A stretch of 64,000 nt of DNA from JBCCFC01 sp965213595 (GCA_965213595.1 CBDBZO010000006.1:2728001-2792000), one strand, 5' to 3'. Shown: positions 51,328 through 60,558, counted from the stretch's first letter. Notes: a model not told the origin generated them from the sequence alone. Program-made: numbers and translations.

Positions 51328-52104
51328 ATGAACCACCTCGCCTCCACCCGCCGCTTCTCCAGCCGCGTCGACAACTACGTCAAATACCGCCCGCTCTACC
51401 CGCGGGCCATCCTGCCCTTCCTGCAGGACGCCGTTGGCCTCACGCCCGACAGCGTCATCGCCGATGTGGGATCGGGGACGGGCTTTCTGAGCGAGCTATT
51501 TCTGGCGCACGGCAACACCGTTTACGGCGTGGAGCCAAACGCCGACATGCGCGCGGCGGGTGAGGCATATATTGCATCGCAGTCGCTGCCGGGTAAATTC
51601 CACAGCATCGACGGCACGGCGGAGTCGACGACGCTGCCCAATCACAGCGTCGACCTGGTGACGGCGGGCCAAGCCTTCCACTGGTTCGAGCCGGGATCAA
51701 CGCGCCGCGAGTTTGCGCGCATTTTGCGACCGGGTGGCTTTGTCGTGCTGGTGTGGAACACGCGCGACCGCGACGGCTCACCCTTTATGCAGGCGTCCGA
51801 AGCGCTGCTGGATGAGGTGTCGCATGATCGACCCGGCTCGCAGGTCAACGCGGCGGATGAGTCGATCTTTGATAAATTTTTCGGCGAGAGTGGCTATCAG
51901 CGAGAAAATTTTCGCAACGGGCAGCGGGTCGATTTTGAGGGGCTGCTGGGGCGCATGGTCTCGTCGTCGTATTCGCCGCTGCCGGGCGAGCCGAAGTACG
52001 AGCGCTTGGAGTCGGGGCTGCGGGAGATTTTCGAGCAGTATGCGGAGGGTGGCGAGGTCGAGATTTTGTACGAGACGCGCGTGTTCTGGGGACGAATTGC
52101 TTAA
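51328..52104 (+). CDS. Class I SAM-dependent methyltransferase
   Basis: 258 residues; CAGGGAATCACC precedes the ATG. SAM-binding motif I is VIADVGSGTGFLSELFL, followed by the acidic VYGVEPNADM (motif II) and LVTAGQAFHWFEP, the pattern of UbiE/type-11 methyltransferases. No membrane segment. Substrate unknown; its place inside the heme cluster does not by itself prove a tetrapyrrole substrate. Stop codon 11 bases before the broken AIPR gene, which has its own ribosome binding site. Confidence 0.85.
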   Translation: MNHLASTRRFSSRVDNYVKYRPLYPRAILPFLQDAVGLTPDSVIADVGSGTGFLSELFLAHGNTVYGVEPNADMRAAGEAYIASQSLPGKFHSIDGTAESTTLPNHSVDLVTAGQAFHWFEPGSTRREFARILRPGGFVVLVWNTRDRDGSPFMQASEALLDEVSHDRPGSQVNAADESIFDKFFGESGYQRENFRNGQRVDFEGLLGRMVSSSYSPLPGEPKYERLESGLREIFEQYAEGGEVEILYETRVFWGRIA

Positions 52105-52115
52105 AGGAGATTTCA

Positions 52116-53838
52116 ATGGCTACTAATGACAAAGTATTGCTAGATCAAATTTTGATAGAGAATCAAAATCGAATTGCTCCTGAAATGTCAGAAAGCGATT
52201 TTTTTGAGTTGTTTGTTGCAGAACAGCTGTTAAAAAGCTATGGACTGTCGTATGAGGAAATTGAAGCAGGTATTATTGGCGGAGGAAACGACGGTGGTAT
52301 AGATGGCATCTACGTGTTTGTAGAAGATGAACTTGTATCAACAGATTCCGACTTCAGCGATACTAAAGGTGAAGTAAATATCGATTTAATACTTATTCAA
52401 GCTAAGCGCTCGAATGGATACACAGCGAAGGCAATTGAAGCTTTGATATCTTCAGTGCATGATCTCTTGAATTTAGAGACAGATGTAAGCAGCTTTAGCA
52501 ATTTGTATAGCAGTGAACTGCTATCTATCGTCAATGATTTTCGAAATGCTTACAGAAGCCTAATCACAAAATTTCCCCGTTTGAGGATCCGTGTGTATTA
52601 CGTATCCAAAGGAGATACAGCACAGGTGCATCCTAGTGTAGAACACCGCGTCACAACATTAGAAGAAAAAATATCTGAACATTTCTCGGAATTCGATTTC
52701 AGTTTTCAATTTTTAGGAGCAAGAGAGCTTCTCGACACGGCGAGAAAGCAATCTGCAGGAGCGCTGGAGCTTCGAGTAGTTGAGACGCTTGCCGCAGAAA
52801 ATGGTAGCTATATTTGTTTGGCTCGTCTCTCAAGTTATTATCAGTTCATAACAGACATAGAGAACAAACGGCGCCAGACTATTTTTGCCGCGAACGTACG
52901 CGAGTATGAGGTCAGTGGAGGTAAACCGCGGTATTTGAGAAACACTTCAAGAGGCAGCGCACGACGTCGATTTCTGGTGGCTCAACAATGGAGTAACTAT
53001 TGTCGCAGACAAAGCGCCTTTATCAGGCAAGTCACTAACTTTAGAGAATCCCAAAGTAGTTAATGGGCTTCAAACGTCCCAGGAGATATTCAAACATTTC
53101 TCGACAAAATCTAACAGTCAAGATGAGAGACTAATCTTGATTCGAGTTATTGTTACAAGAGATGAATCTACAAGGAACAGGATTATCAAAGCAACGAATA
53201 GCCAGTCCCGCATTTCAGCTTATTCATTGCGAGCAACAGAACAAATCCATCATGATATTGAACAACACCTTGGCTTTAGTGGTCTGTTCTATGATAGGCA
53301 AAAGAATTACTACAAAAACTTGGGGAAACCTAGGAAACAAATTGTAAGCATCCAATACGTCGCGCAATCTGTAGCTTCTATACTACTTCGGCGACCAAAT
53401 GATTCCCGTGGACGTCCAACCAACTTGTTGAAAGATTCGGACACTTATAAGAGCATTTTTAACGAGAAATATCCCATTGATCTTTATCTTAAATCAGTTC
53501 GGTTAATGCGGTTAGTTGACACTTTCCTAAAAACACGGGCCCGCCCTCAAATTAGTGCAGAGTATACAAATCTGCGTTTTCAGCTAGCAATGTATATCTC
53601 ATGCATTCTAGCGGGTACCGCCAACTTAGACGTTAATACACTGACCAATCTTGTGGTCGATAACGTCGATGATGAGATGTTGTCAATGTCTGCAGAGGCA
53701 ACCTGGAAAGTTTTTAGCGAGCTGAAGTCAGAGCGAGAGCTAGATAGTGACCGCGTCGCTAAGAACCGGGATTTTGATAAGCGTCTATTGGAGAAAGCTG
53801 AACAAGATATAGATGATCGTCAACAAGATTCACAATGA
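52116..53838 (+). pseudogene. AIPR-type abortive-infection protein, broken by frameshift and nonsense codon
   Basis: ATG at 52116 is preceded by AAAGGAGATTTCA. The first frame runs to about 52915 and ends its good match at FAANVREYE. A shift of one base then gives VEVNRGI, a TGA at 52936-52938 where Arg is expected (CGA to TGA), and ETLQEAAHDVDFWWLNNGVT followed by NPKVVNGLQTS, the signature of the AIPR family (abortive infection phage resistance). The second frame is then open to 53838. At least two lesions make a functional product unlikely. The DNA is clearly AT-richer than its neighbours, which fits horizontal transfer. AIPR proteins are known as phage-defence proteins that also occur with restriction systems. 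Confidence 0.85.
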
Positions 53839-53904
53839 TTCCACCCACTTTTCCCACCCTGCAATCGCGCTGTCTGCGTCGCACGTATGCCCCGCGTACC
53901 ATGT
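53835..53904 (+). pseudogene. Diverged remnant of a hemB 5' end
   Basis: ATG at 53835 overlaps the AIPR stop (ATGA) and encodes PTFPTLQSRCLRRTYAP, which lines up without gaps with PTFPTLRPRRLRRTPAL at the start of hemB at 54616. About three quarters of the bases match by eye and many differences are T for C, so the copy is old or came from a lower-GC relative. The similarity stops near 53904, where the toxin region begins. Confidence 0.75.
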
Positions 53905-53968
53905 GGGGGAGTGGCAAAGTCGAAATTTTACATGGGAGGTAGATGGTTTGCGAAGAGATCGGAGGTGC

Positions 53969-54309
53969 CTAGCTATCGGCCTTCAATTGTTGAACCAAGG
54001 AGGCAACGCGCTTTTGATCTGTGGGCGACAAATTCTCCGTGCGCACTTTGTCGTAGATAGAAATGAGCCAGATCGACTGCTGGTGTGCAAAGTAGTAAAT
54101 GACGCGATACCCGCCTCGTTGCCGCGACCAGAGGCTTTCATGCGGGCTTTCTGTGCTCCATTTGTGGCGGGAATAATAGGATGCACGTGAACTGTTTCTT
54201 GAAGTTCCTGCAAAAAATTACTCAAATCTTGGCGCATTGTTGGATTTCGCTTGGCCAAAGATTTCAAATCCCGCCGAAAATCATCGATGAAATTAACTTG
54301 GTGTGGCAT
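53969..54309 (-). pseudogene. RelE/ParE-type toxin, frameshifted
   Basis: Starts MPHQVNFIDDFRRDLKSLAK at 54309, overlapping the antitoxin gene by 17 bases in the usual antitoxin-toxin order. The first frame is good to KARMKASGRGN (about 54118). One base is then missing, and the next frame continues the family core with GGYRVIYYFAHQQSIWLISI and YDKVRTENLS to a TAG at 53969. If restored, the product would be about 113 residues, a normal length for an mRNA-interferase-type toxin. Either a decayed toxin or a one-base sequence error. Confidence 0.7.
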
Positions 54310-54547
54310 CTTCGCCTGCCGCATCAAAAATTTCATCGAGTAAGACATCAAGCTCCTGCTGGGTTGATGCGCTCACATAGCGACCTGCAACTGCACTTTC
54401 TAAACTGGCAATCATCTTTTCGCCCAGGGTCGGTAACGCTTCGTCTGAAAGCACAACAACCAACAGATCCGTGTTCTCTGACAGCTCGACCGGCTCCAGC
54501 AGTTCAATCTGACCGCTAGATACTGTCGCTCTCAACGCTGTATACAT
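54293..54547 (-). CDS. Antitoxin of the RelE/ParE-type pair
   Basis: 84 residues; AAAGGAAAAAAAG precedes the ATG. The sequence MYTALRATVSSGQIELLEPV and the acidic C-terminal half (TQQELDVLLDEIFDAAGED) fit small antitoxins that lie directly upstream of RelE-like toxins; the C-terminal helix would be the toxin-binding part. It overlaps the toxin start. It is transcribed against the heme genes, supporting a later insertion. Confidence 0.75.
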   Translation of the reverse strand: MYTALRATVSSGQIELLEPVELSENTDLLVVVLSDEALPTLGEKMIASLESAVAGRYVSASTQQELDVLLDEIFDAAGEDATPS

Positions 54548-54615
54548 CTTTTTTTCCTTTCAAACAATTCTCATTCGCTCATCCATTGTACAGCCAATCT
54601 CCCCATCCATCAACC

Positions 54616-55633
54616 GTGACCACACCCACCTTCCCCACCCTGCGACCGCGCCGTTTGCGCCGCACGCCTGCCCTGCGCTTGATGGTGCGCGAGACGACGC
54701 TCTCACCAGCCGATCTGATCTATCCGCTCTTCGTGCGCGAGGGCGAGGGCGTGCGCAACCCGATTTCGTCCATGCCGGGCCAGTTTCAGTGGTCGCTGGA
54801 TACGCTGCGCGAGGAGGTGCGCGAGGTGGCGGCGATGCGCATCCCGGCGGTGATCCTGTTTGGCATTCCCGACAGCAAGGACGCGCAGGGCAGCGAAAAT
54901 TTTAGCGACAGCGGCATCATCCCGCGCGCGATTCGCACCATCAAAGAGGCCGCGCCCGATCTCGTGGTCATTTCGGACATGTGCTTCTGCGAGTACACCG
55001 ACCACGGCCACTGCGGCCTCATCAACCAGCCGGGCGACGCACACTACGACGCGTCGCTGCCGGAGGGCTATCTGCTCAACGACGCGACGCTCGAACTGCT
55101 CGGTCGCGCGTCCGCCGTGCACGCCGAGGCGGGGGCGGACGTGATCGCGCCGTCGGGAATGCTCGACGGCATGGTCGGCGCGATTCGGCGGACGCTGGAC
55201 GAGGCCGGCCGGCAGCACCGTGGCGGTGATGAGCTATGCGGCGAAATTTGCCAGCGCCTACTATGGCCCCTTCCGCGACGCCGCCGAAAGCCCGCCCAGC
55301 TTTGGCGACCGCAGCGAGTATCAGATGGACCCGGCCAACGCGCGCGAGGCCATGAAGGAGGTCGCGCTGGACGTGGCCGAGGGGGCGGACGTGCTGATGG
55401 TCAAGCCCGCGCTGCCCTATCTCGACATCATCGCCGCCACGCGACAGCGCTTCGATTTGCCCGTTGCCGCCTACCAGGTCAGCGGCGAGTACGCGATGAT
55501 GCACGCCGCCGCCGCCAACGGCTGGATCGACCTCGACCGCTGCATGATGGAGAGCCTGGTCTCGATCAAGCGCGCGGGGGCGGACATGATTTTGACCTAC
55601 TTTGCGAAGGATGTGGCGCAGCTGTTGGGGTAG
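54616..55633 (+). CDS. hemB: Delta-aminolevulinic acid dehydratase, with one-base frameshift
   Basis: Condenses two aminolevulinates to porphobilinogen. The start is set at the GTG at 54616 by alignment with the duplicated remnant at 53835. The first frame carries PLFVREGEGVRNPISSMPGQ and DVIAPSGMLDGMVGAIR to about 55218. One extra C in CAGCACCGTG shifts the frame; without it the protein continues HVAVMSYAAKFASAYYGPFR and VKPALPYLDIIAA to 55633, about 338 residues in all, a normal length. The zinc-type Cys cluster (MCFCEYTDHGHC) is present. hemB is essential in this pathway, so a sequencing or assembly error is the simpler explanation, but a real lesion cannot be excluded. Confidence 0.85.
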
Positions 55634-55741
55634 ACGAAGAGGAATTTAACCGCGGATAAATGCGGATTTATGCGGATGAAGATTTTTAACGCGGAGCGCG
55701 CGGAGAAGAAGACGCGGAGGGCCGCGGAGAAGAGATAGAGT

Positions 55742-55850
55742 GTCATTTCGACCGGATGGGAGAAATCTGGATGCGGTAAACGACCAATTGATGAATTCAC
55801 AATATGGCGTGGTAAACGACATGAAGATTTCTCCCTCCGCTCGAAATGAT
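55742..55850. repeat. Inverted pair of the TTTCGACCGGAGGG repeat
   Basis: GTCATTTCGACCGGATGGGA plus GAAATCT (55742-55768) faces AGATTTCTCCCTCCGCTCGA plus AATGAT (55825-55850). The loop contains two direct GGTAAACGAC copies. This is the arrangement of paired REP/BIME-like elements. Purine-rich GCGGAG-type sequence precedes it from about 55650. Confidence 0.75.
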
Positions 55851-55893
55851 ACCTGTTCTTCTTTCCATGCCCAATTGCTTCTCGTAAGGCCCT

Positions 55894-56433
55894 ATGTCTA
55901 CACAAAACGTCTACCACATGGTGCCCAAAAACCTCGTCGGCTCGACGCTCTATCCGCTGAACGGGCTGCGCGAGACAATGCCAGCGGTTTACGCCGAGCA
56001 CGTGAGAAAGTACGAGGGGCGCGAGCATCTGCTAGCGCGGCGGCTCGACCTGTGGGATTGCCTGTGGAATGACGCGGTGCAGTGCGCGCCCGTGCATCCG
56101 CACAAGGTGATGGCCGCGATCCGCGAGGCCGGGTTTGCCGTAAAACGGTCGCAGCGCTGGTTTGTGATTCCGGTAGAGCGGCTGTCGTCGCCGCTGGCGA
56201 TTTATCACACGCAGCAAAGTCACACCGGCCCATTGCCAAGCGACGCCGTCAAGGAAATCACCACTAGCGACTACCGCGAGCTCGACGACGTGCCGCCGGA
56301 GACCAAAGCGTGGTATGCTGAACTGAAACGCGACGGTCTAAAGATGCGCGGCATCTTCCACCGCTGCCCGCACGTCCTAACCAAAGCTCCCATCGACATA
56401 ACCGACTGCCCAATCATCGACTGGATCGACTAA
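55894..56433 (+). CDS. Conserved-looking protein of unknown function in the heme cluster
   Basis: 179 residues, soluble, no signal peptide. It starts MSTQNVYHMVPKNLVGSTLY and has a His/Trp/Cys-rich middle (RRLDLWDCLWNDAVQCAPVH) and a C-terminal MRGIFHRCPHVLTKAPI. No family recognised. The stop codon abuts the hemE start directly (TAAATG), so the two are surely co-transcribed. The base composition matches the heme genes, not the AT-rich insertion. An accessory role in tetrapyrrole synthesis is possible but unsupported. Confidence 0.7.
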   Translation: MSTQNVYHMVPKNLVGSTLYPLNGLRETMPAVYAEHVRKYEGREHLLARRLDLWDCLWNDAVQCAPVHPHKVMAAIREAGFAVKRSQRWFVIPVERLSSPLAIYHTQQSHTGPLPSDAVKEITTSDYRELDDVPPETKAWYAELKRDGLKMRGIFHRCPHVLTKAPIDITDCPIIDWID

Positions 56434-57516
56434 ATGCCACCGACGAACCAATCCAAAATTCAAAATCCCGAATCCAGAATCGAAACGTCTCGTTTTCTCA
56501 CCGCCATTCGCCGCGAGCCAACCGACGCGACGCCCGTCTGGCTGATGCGCCAAGCGGGCCGCTACATGGCCGAGTACCGTGAACTGCGCAAAGAGTACGG
56601 CATCCTCGACATCATCAAGACGCCCGAACTGGCCGTCGAGGTGACGATGCAGCCCATCAACGCCTTCGACCTCGACGCGGCCATCATCTTTGCGGACATT
56701 CTGCCGCCGCTCGAAGGGATGGGGCTATCGCTCGAATTTGTAAAGGGCGAGGGGCCGCTGATCCACAACCCGGTGCGCAGCGCGAGCGACGTGGAGGCAC
56801 TCGTCGTGCCGCCGCCGCAGGAGTCGCTCTGGTTTACGCTGGAGGCGATCAAGCTGGCGCGCAAGGAGCTGGACAAGCGCAACATCCCGCTGATTGGCTT
56901 TAGCGGCGCGCCCTTTACGCTGGCGGCCTACGCCGTCGAGGGCGGGAGCAGCCGCAACTTCACCCACGTCAAGGGCTTGATGATGGGCGACCCGGCGAGC
57001 TGGCACAAGCTGATGGAGAAATTTAGCGAAGTCGTCGGCCACTACCTGCTGGCGCAGGCCGAGGCGGGCGCGCAGGTGCTCCAGCTTTTCGATTCGTGGG
57101 TCGGTCAGCTTGCGCCCGACGACTACCGCGAACTCGTGATGCCCTACTCCAAGCGCGCGCTCGACATTGCGTCGCAGGCGGGCGTGCCGCTGATTCACTT
57201 TGGCACGAACACCAACGGCATGTTGGAGCTGCTGCGCGACGCCGGCGGCGACGTGATCGGCGTGGACTGGCGCATCGACATCGACACCGCGTGGGAGCGC
57301 TTGGGCGATGGTGTCGCCGTGCAGGGCAATCTTGATCCCGTCGCGCTCTTTGCGCCGTGGGACGAACTAAAAGCGCGCGCCCAGAAAGTCCTCGATCGCG
57401 TCGCTGGTCGACCCGGCTACATCTTTAACCTGGGCCACGGCATCCTGCCGCAGACGCCGGTGGAGAATGTACGAAGGCTGGTCGATTTTGTGCACGAGTA
57501 TACAAGCGATGCGTAG
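56434..57516 (+). CDS. hemE: Uroporphyrinogen decarboxylase
   Basis: 360 residues. Converts uroporphyrinogen III to coproporphyrinogen III without cofactor. The N-terminal signature PVWLMRQAGRYMAEYRELR is intact, with the catalytic Asp in IIFADILPPLE and GFSGAPFTLAAYAVEGGSS and GTNTNGMLELL downstream. The start is the ATG touching the previous stop; Met and hydrophilic residues before TSRFLTAIRREP suggest the true core begins about 20 residues in. Confidence 0.96.
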   Translation: MPPTNQSKIQNPESRIETSRFLTAIRREPTDATPVWLMRQAGRYMAEYRELRKEYGILDIIKTPELAVEVTMQPINAFDLDAAIIFADILPPLEGMGLSLEFVKGEGPLIHNPVRSASDVEALVVPPPQESLWFTLEAIKLARKELDKRNIPLIGFSGAPFTLAAYAVEGGSSRNFTHVKGLMMGDPASWHKLMEKFSEVVGHYLLAQAEAGAQVLQLFDSWVGQLAPDDYRELVMPYSKRALDIASQAGVPLIHFGTNTNGMLELLRDAGGDVIGVDWRIDIDTAWERLGDGVAVQGNLDPVALFAPWDELKARAQKVLDRVAGRPGYIFNLGHGILPQTPVENVRRLVDFVHEYTSDA

Positions 57517-57570
57517 TTCGTAGTGCGTGTACTAATGGATTCTCTTGGTTCGTATGAATAACCAACCGCA

Positions 57571-59016
57571 ATGACTACCAGTTCACCCACTACATACCCT
57601 TGCCCTGAGCCCGCCGAACGGGACGCATCACGCACCGCCATCATCGGCGGCGGCCTCACCGGCTTGACCGCCGCATGGGAATTGCAGAAAGCCGGCGTCC
57701 CCTACACGCTGTTTGAAGCGTCCGACCGGCTGGGGGGCAAGGTGCAAACGGATGTGGTCGAGACGGGGGCGGGGCGCTTTGTGCTGGAGCGGGGGGCCGA
57801 TGCGTTTTTGAACGCGCAAAAGCCGTGGGCCGTCAAACTGGCGCGCGAGCTGAGCCTGGACGACGAGCTTTTGCCCACGAACGATCAGAATCGCGGCGTT
57901 TACGTCGTCAAAAACGGCGCGCTTGTGCGCTTGCCACGCGGAATGCAGCTGATTGTGCCGACGGACGAGCAGGCGCTGCACGATTCGCCGCTGCTCTCGG
58001 CGGAGGGCAAGGCGCGGATGCTCAACGAGGTCAACGTCGATCCACGGCTGGATGATGTCGATGAATCGGTCGCCGACTTCGTGACGCGGCGGCTGGGCCA
58101 GGAGGCGCTGGATCGGCTGGCGGAGCCGCTGCTGTGCGGCATCTACAATACCGATCCCAGCGAAATGAGCATTCAGGCGACCTTTCCCCGTTTTCGACAA
58201 ATGGAGCGCGCGCACGGCAGCTTAATCGCTGCGGCTCGCGTCCGTAGTGGGAGGGCGCGCCCTTCCACTATGGACGCAAAACAATCAGTGTTCGTCTCAT
58301 TCGTCGGTGGTTCGGAGGTGTTGGGGAACGAGTTGAGCCAGCGGCTTACGGGCGACGTGCGGCTCGGCACGCCCGTCCAGCGGGTGGAGCAGACAGCGTC
58401 CGGTGACTTTGTGCTGGGGCTGGCGGGCGGCGACTTCCTACGCGCCTCGCACGTGATTGCCACCACGCCCGCTTCGGCGACGGCGACGCTTGTACGCGAG
58501 CTCGCACCCGAAGCGGCAACTATCCTGGCTTCGCTGCGCGCCGTGAGCACGGGCGCGCTCTGGCTCGCCTTCCCACGGGATAGCGTGTCGCATCCGCTCG
58601 ATGGCTTCGGCGTGGTGATTCCACGCGTGGAAGGGCGACCGATCAACGCGCTGACGTGGACGACGACGAAGTTTAGCCAGCGCGCGCCGGACGATCAGGT
58701 GCTCATTCGCGTTTTCTTTGGCGGCACGCGCAACCCGCAGATGATGGCGAAAGCCGACGACGAGATTACCGAGATTGCGCGGGCGGAACTGCAAACGCTG
58801 CTTGGCATCGAGGCGTCGCCCACGCTGGCGTGCATCTATCGCTGGCACAATGCCCAACCCCAGTACGATGTCGGCCACCTGAAGCGAGTCGAGCGGATCG
58901 AGGCGGCGCTGCCGGAGAATTTTTACGTGGCGGGCAGCTTTTATCGCGGCGTGGGGATTCCGGATTGCGTGCGGCAGGGGCAGGAAACAGCAAAAAGATC
59001 GATGATTGAAGATTAA
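57571..59016 (+). CDS. hemY: HemY-type FAD oxidase (coproporphyrinogen III / protoporphyrinogen oxidase)
   Basis: 481 residues. The FAD-binding motif TAIIGGGLTGLTAAWELQ is near residue 25, followed by LFEASDRLGGKVQTD. The C-terminal FAD contact VAGSFYRGVGIPDCVRQGQE is typical of the HemG/HemY oxygen-dependent family. With HemQ present and no hemN or hemF in the cluster, oxidation of coproporphyrinogen III to coproporphyrin III (CgoX role) is the likelier activity (inference). Located between hemE and hemL, consistent with pathway order. No clear ribosome binding site. Confidence 0.92.
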   Translation: MTTSSPTTYPCPEPAERDASRTAIIGGGLTGLTAAWELQKAGVPYTLFEASDRLGGKVQTDVVETGAGRFVLERGADAFLNAQKPWAVKLARELSLDDELLPTNDQNRGVYVVKNGALVRLPRGMQLIVPTDEQALHDSPLLSAEGKARMLNEVNVDPRLDDVDESVADFVTRRLGQEALDRLAEPLLCGIYNTDPSEMSIQATFPRFRQMERAHGSLIAAARVRSGRARPSTMDAKQSVFVSFVGGSEVLGNELSQRLTGDVRLGTPVQRVEQTASGDFVLGLAGGDFLRASHVIATTPASATATLVRELAPEAATILASLRAVSTGALWLAFPRDSVSHPLDGFGVVIPRVEGRPINALTWTTTKFSQRAPDDQVLIRVFFGGTRNPQMMAKADDEITEIARAELQTLLGIEASPTLACIYRWHNAQPQYDVGHLKRVERIEAALPENFYVAGSFYRGVGIPDCVRQGQETAKRSMIED

Positions 59017-59072
59017 AGATTGTGAACACAAAGTTTGGTATCGATCCAACCTTCAATCTTCCCGGAGAAAAA

Positions 59073-60374
59073 ATGAACACAACCAAGTCCGAACAACTTT
59101 ACCAGCAGGCCCAAACCCTCATCCCCGGCGGCGTCAATTCGCCCGTGCGCGCCTTTGGCGGCGTGGGGGGAACGCCACGCTTTGTCGACCGCGGTGAAGG
59201 GGCGTATTTCTGGGATGCGGACGGCAATCGCTACATCGACTACGTGCTTTCGTGGGGGCCGCTGGTGCTGGGCCACGCGCACTCCCAAGTCGTGCGGGCG
59301 CTGGGCGAGGCGGCGGCACGCGGTACGAGCTACGGCGCGCCGACGGCCATCGAGAGCGAACTGGCGCAGCTGGTGATCGATGTCATGCCCTCTGTGGAAA
59401 TGGTGCGCTTTGTCAACAGCGGCACCGAGGCGTGCATGAGCGCGCTGCGGCTGGCCCGCGCCTACAGCGGGCGCGACAAGATCATTAAATTTGCCGGCTG
59501 CTACCACGGCCACGCCGACCTGCTGCTCGTGCAGGCGGGCAGCGGCGTCGCCACGCTCGGCCTGCCCGATTCGCCCGGTGTCCCCGCCGATACAACGGCG
59601 AACACGCTCGTCATCCCCTTTAACGATCTCGACGCCGCACGCGCCCTCTTTGCCGAGCACCCCGATGACATCGCGGGCGTCATCATCGAGCCGATTGCGG
59701 CCAACATGGGCTTTGTCCCCGCGCAGGATGGCTATCTGCAGGGGCTGCAAGATTTGTGCCACGAGCACGGCGCGCTCTTCATCCTGGACGAAGTCATGAC
59801 CGGCTTTCGCGCGCATCCCAACGGCGCCCAGGCGCTCTACGGCCTCGACCCCGACATCACCTGCCTGGGCAAGGTGATCGGCGGCGGTTTGCCGGTGGGG
59901 GCGTATGCGGGCAAGCGCCAAATTATGGAGACGGTGGCGCCGGCGGGGCCGATGTACCAGGCGGGCACGCTCAGCGGCAACCCGCTGGCGATGACGGCGG
60001 GGTTGACGACGATTCGCACGCTGCTGGAGCCGGGCGTCTTTGACGAGATCGCGCGCGTCACGCAGACGCTGGTCGACGGCATTGCGGCGGCGGCGGCGCA
60101 GCACGGCATCCCGCTGCAGGTCGGCAGCGAGGGGACGATGTTTGGCTTCTACTTTCTGGACCAGCCCGACAGCGAAATCACCGACTACGCCAGCGCCAAG
60201 CAGCACGCCCACGTCGCCCGCTTCGCCCGCTTTTTCCACGCCATGCTGGATGAAGGCGTCTACTTTGCCCCCAGTCAGTTCGAGGCGGGCTTTGTGAGTG
60301 TGGCGCATGGGAAGAAAGAGATTGAGCAGACGGTGGAGGCGGTGGGTCGGGTAATGGAGAAATTGGGAGGTTAG
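59073..60374 (+). CDS. hemL: Glutamate-1-semialdehyde 2,1-aminomutase
   Basis: 433 residues from the ATG at 59073, chosen for CGGAGAAAAA just upstream and a normal family N-terminus (LIPGGVNSPVRAFGG). PLP-dependent enzyme that isomerises glutamate-1-semialdehyde to aminolevulinate. The PLP lysine is in CLGKVIGGGLPVGAY, and the cofactor region FILDEVMTGFR is intact. Last gene of the cluster, closed by a hairpin at 60424. With hemA it shows the C5 pathway. Confidence 0.96.
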   Translation: MNTTKSEQLYQQAQTLIPGGVNSPVRAFGGVGGTPRFVDRGEGAYFWDADGNRYIDYVLSWGPLVLGHAHSQVVRALGEAAARGTSYGAPTAIESELAQLVIDVMPSVEMVRFVNSGTEACMSALRLARAYSGRDKIIKFAGCYHGHADLLLVQAGSGVATLGLPDSPGVPADTTANTLVIPFNDLDAARALFAEHPDDIAGVIIEPIAANMGFVPAQDGYLQGLQDLCHEHGALFILDEVMTGFRAHPNGAQALYGLDPDITCLGKVIGGGLPVGAYAGKRQIMETVAPAGPMYQAGTLSGNPLAMTAGLTTIRTLLEPGVFDEIARVTQTLVDGIAAAAAQHGIPLQVGSEGTMFGFYFLDQPDSEITDYASAKQHAHVARFARFFHAMLDEGVYFAPSQFEAGFVSVAHGKKEIEQTVEAVGRVMEKLGG

Positions 60375-60423
60375 AGCGCTGTAAGTCCTTGCCCCGTCAT
60401 TTCTTTGACTTAATAGTTTCATG

Positions 60424-60450
60424 AAGTTCAGCCCTTGAAGGGCTGAACTT
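60424..60450 (+). terminator. Terminator at the end of the heme cluster
   Basis: AAGTTCAGCCCTT and AAGGGCTGAACTT are perfect complements around a single central base, followed by TACTTTTTAC. Confidence 0.8.
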
Positions 60451-60489
60451 TACTTTTTACCTACATTCTATCAATACTTCGATACGAAC

Positions 60490-60526
60490 ATGCAAATTTT
60501 GATATATATGGTTTTTTGCATATAAT
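60490..60526 (+). promoter_or_regulatory. Promoter and candidate ArsR operator of the arsenic operon
   Basis: TTGATA (60499-60504), a 16-base spacer and TATAAT (60521-60526). An inverted repeat ATGCAAA (60490-60496) / TTTGCAT (60515-60521) brackets the promoter, the usual placement of an ArsR operator for self-repression. Confidence 0.6.
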
Positions 60527-60558
60527 TTGTTTAACTGTCCATTTCCTCACTACATCAA

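Noticed and set aside
53813..54190. 125-codon plus-strand frame between AIPR and hemB
   Set aside because: It mixes the hemB remnant in a wrong frame with the antisense of the toxin; no independent support.
59013..60422. 469-codon minus-strand frame over hemL
   Set aside because: Antisense of a clearly coding hemL; no motif or ribosome binding site.
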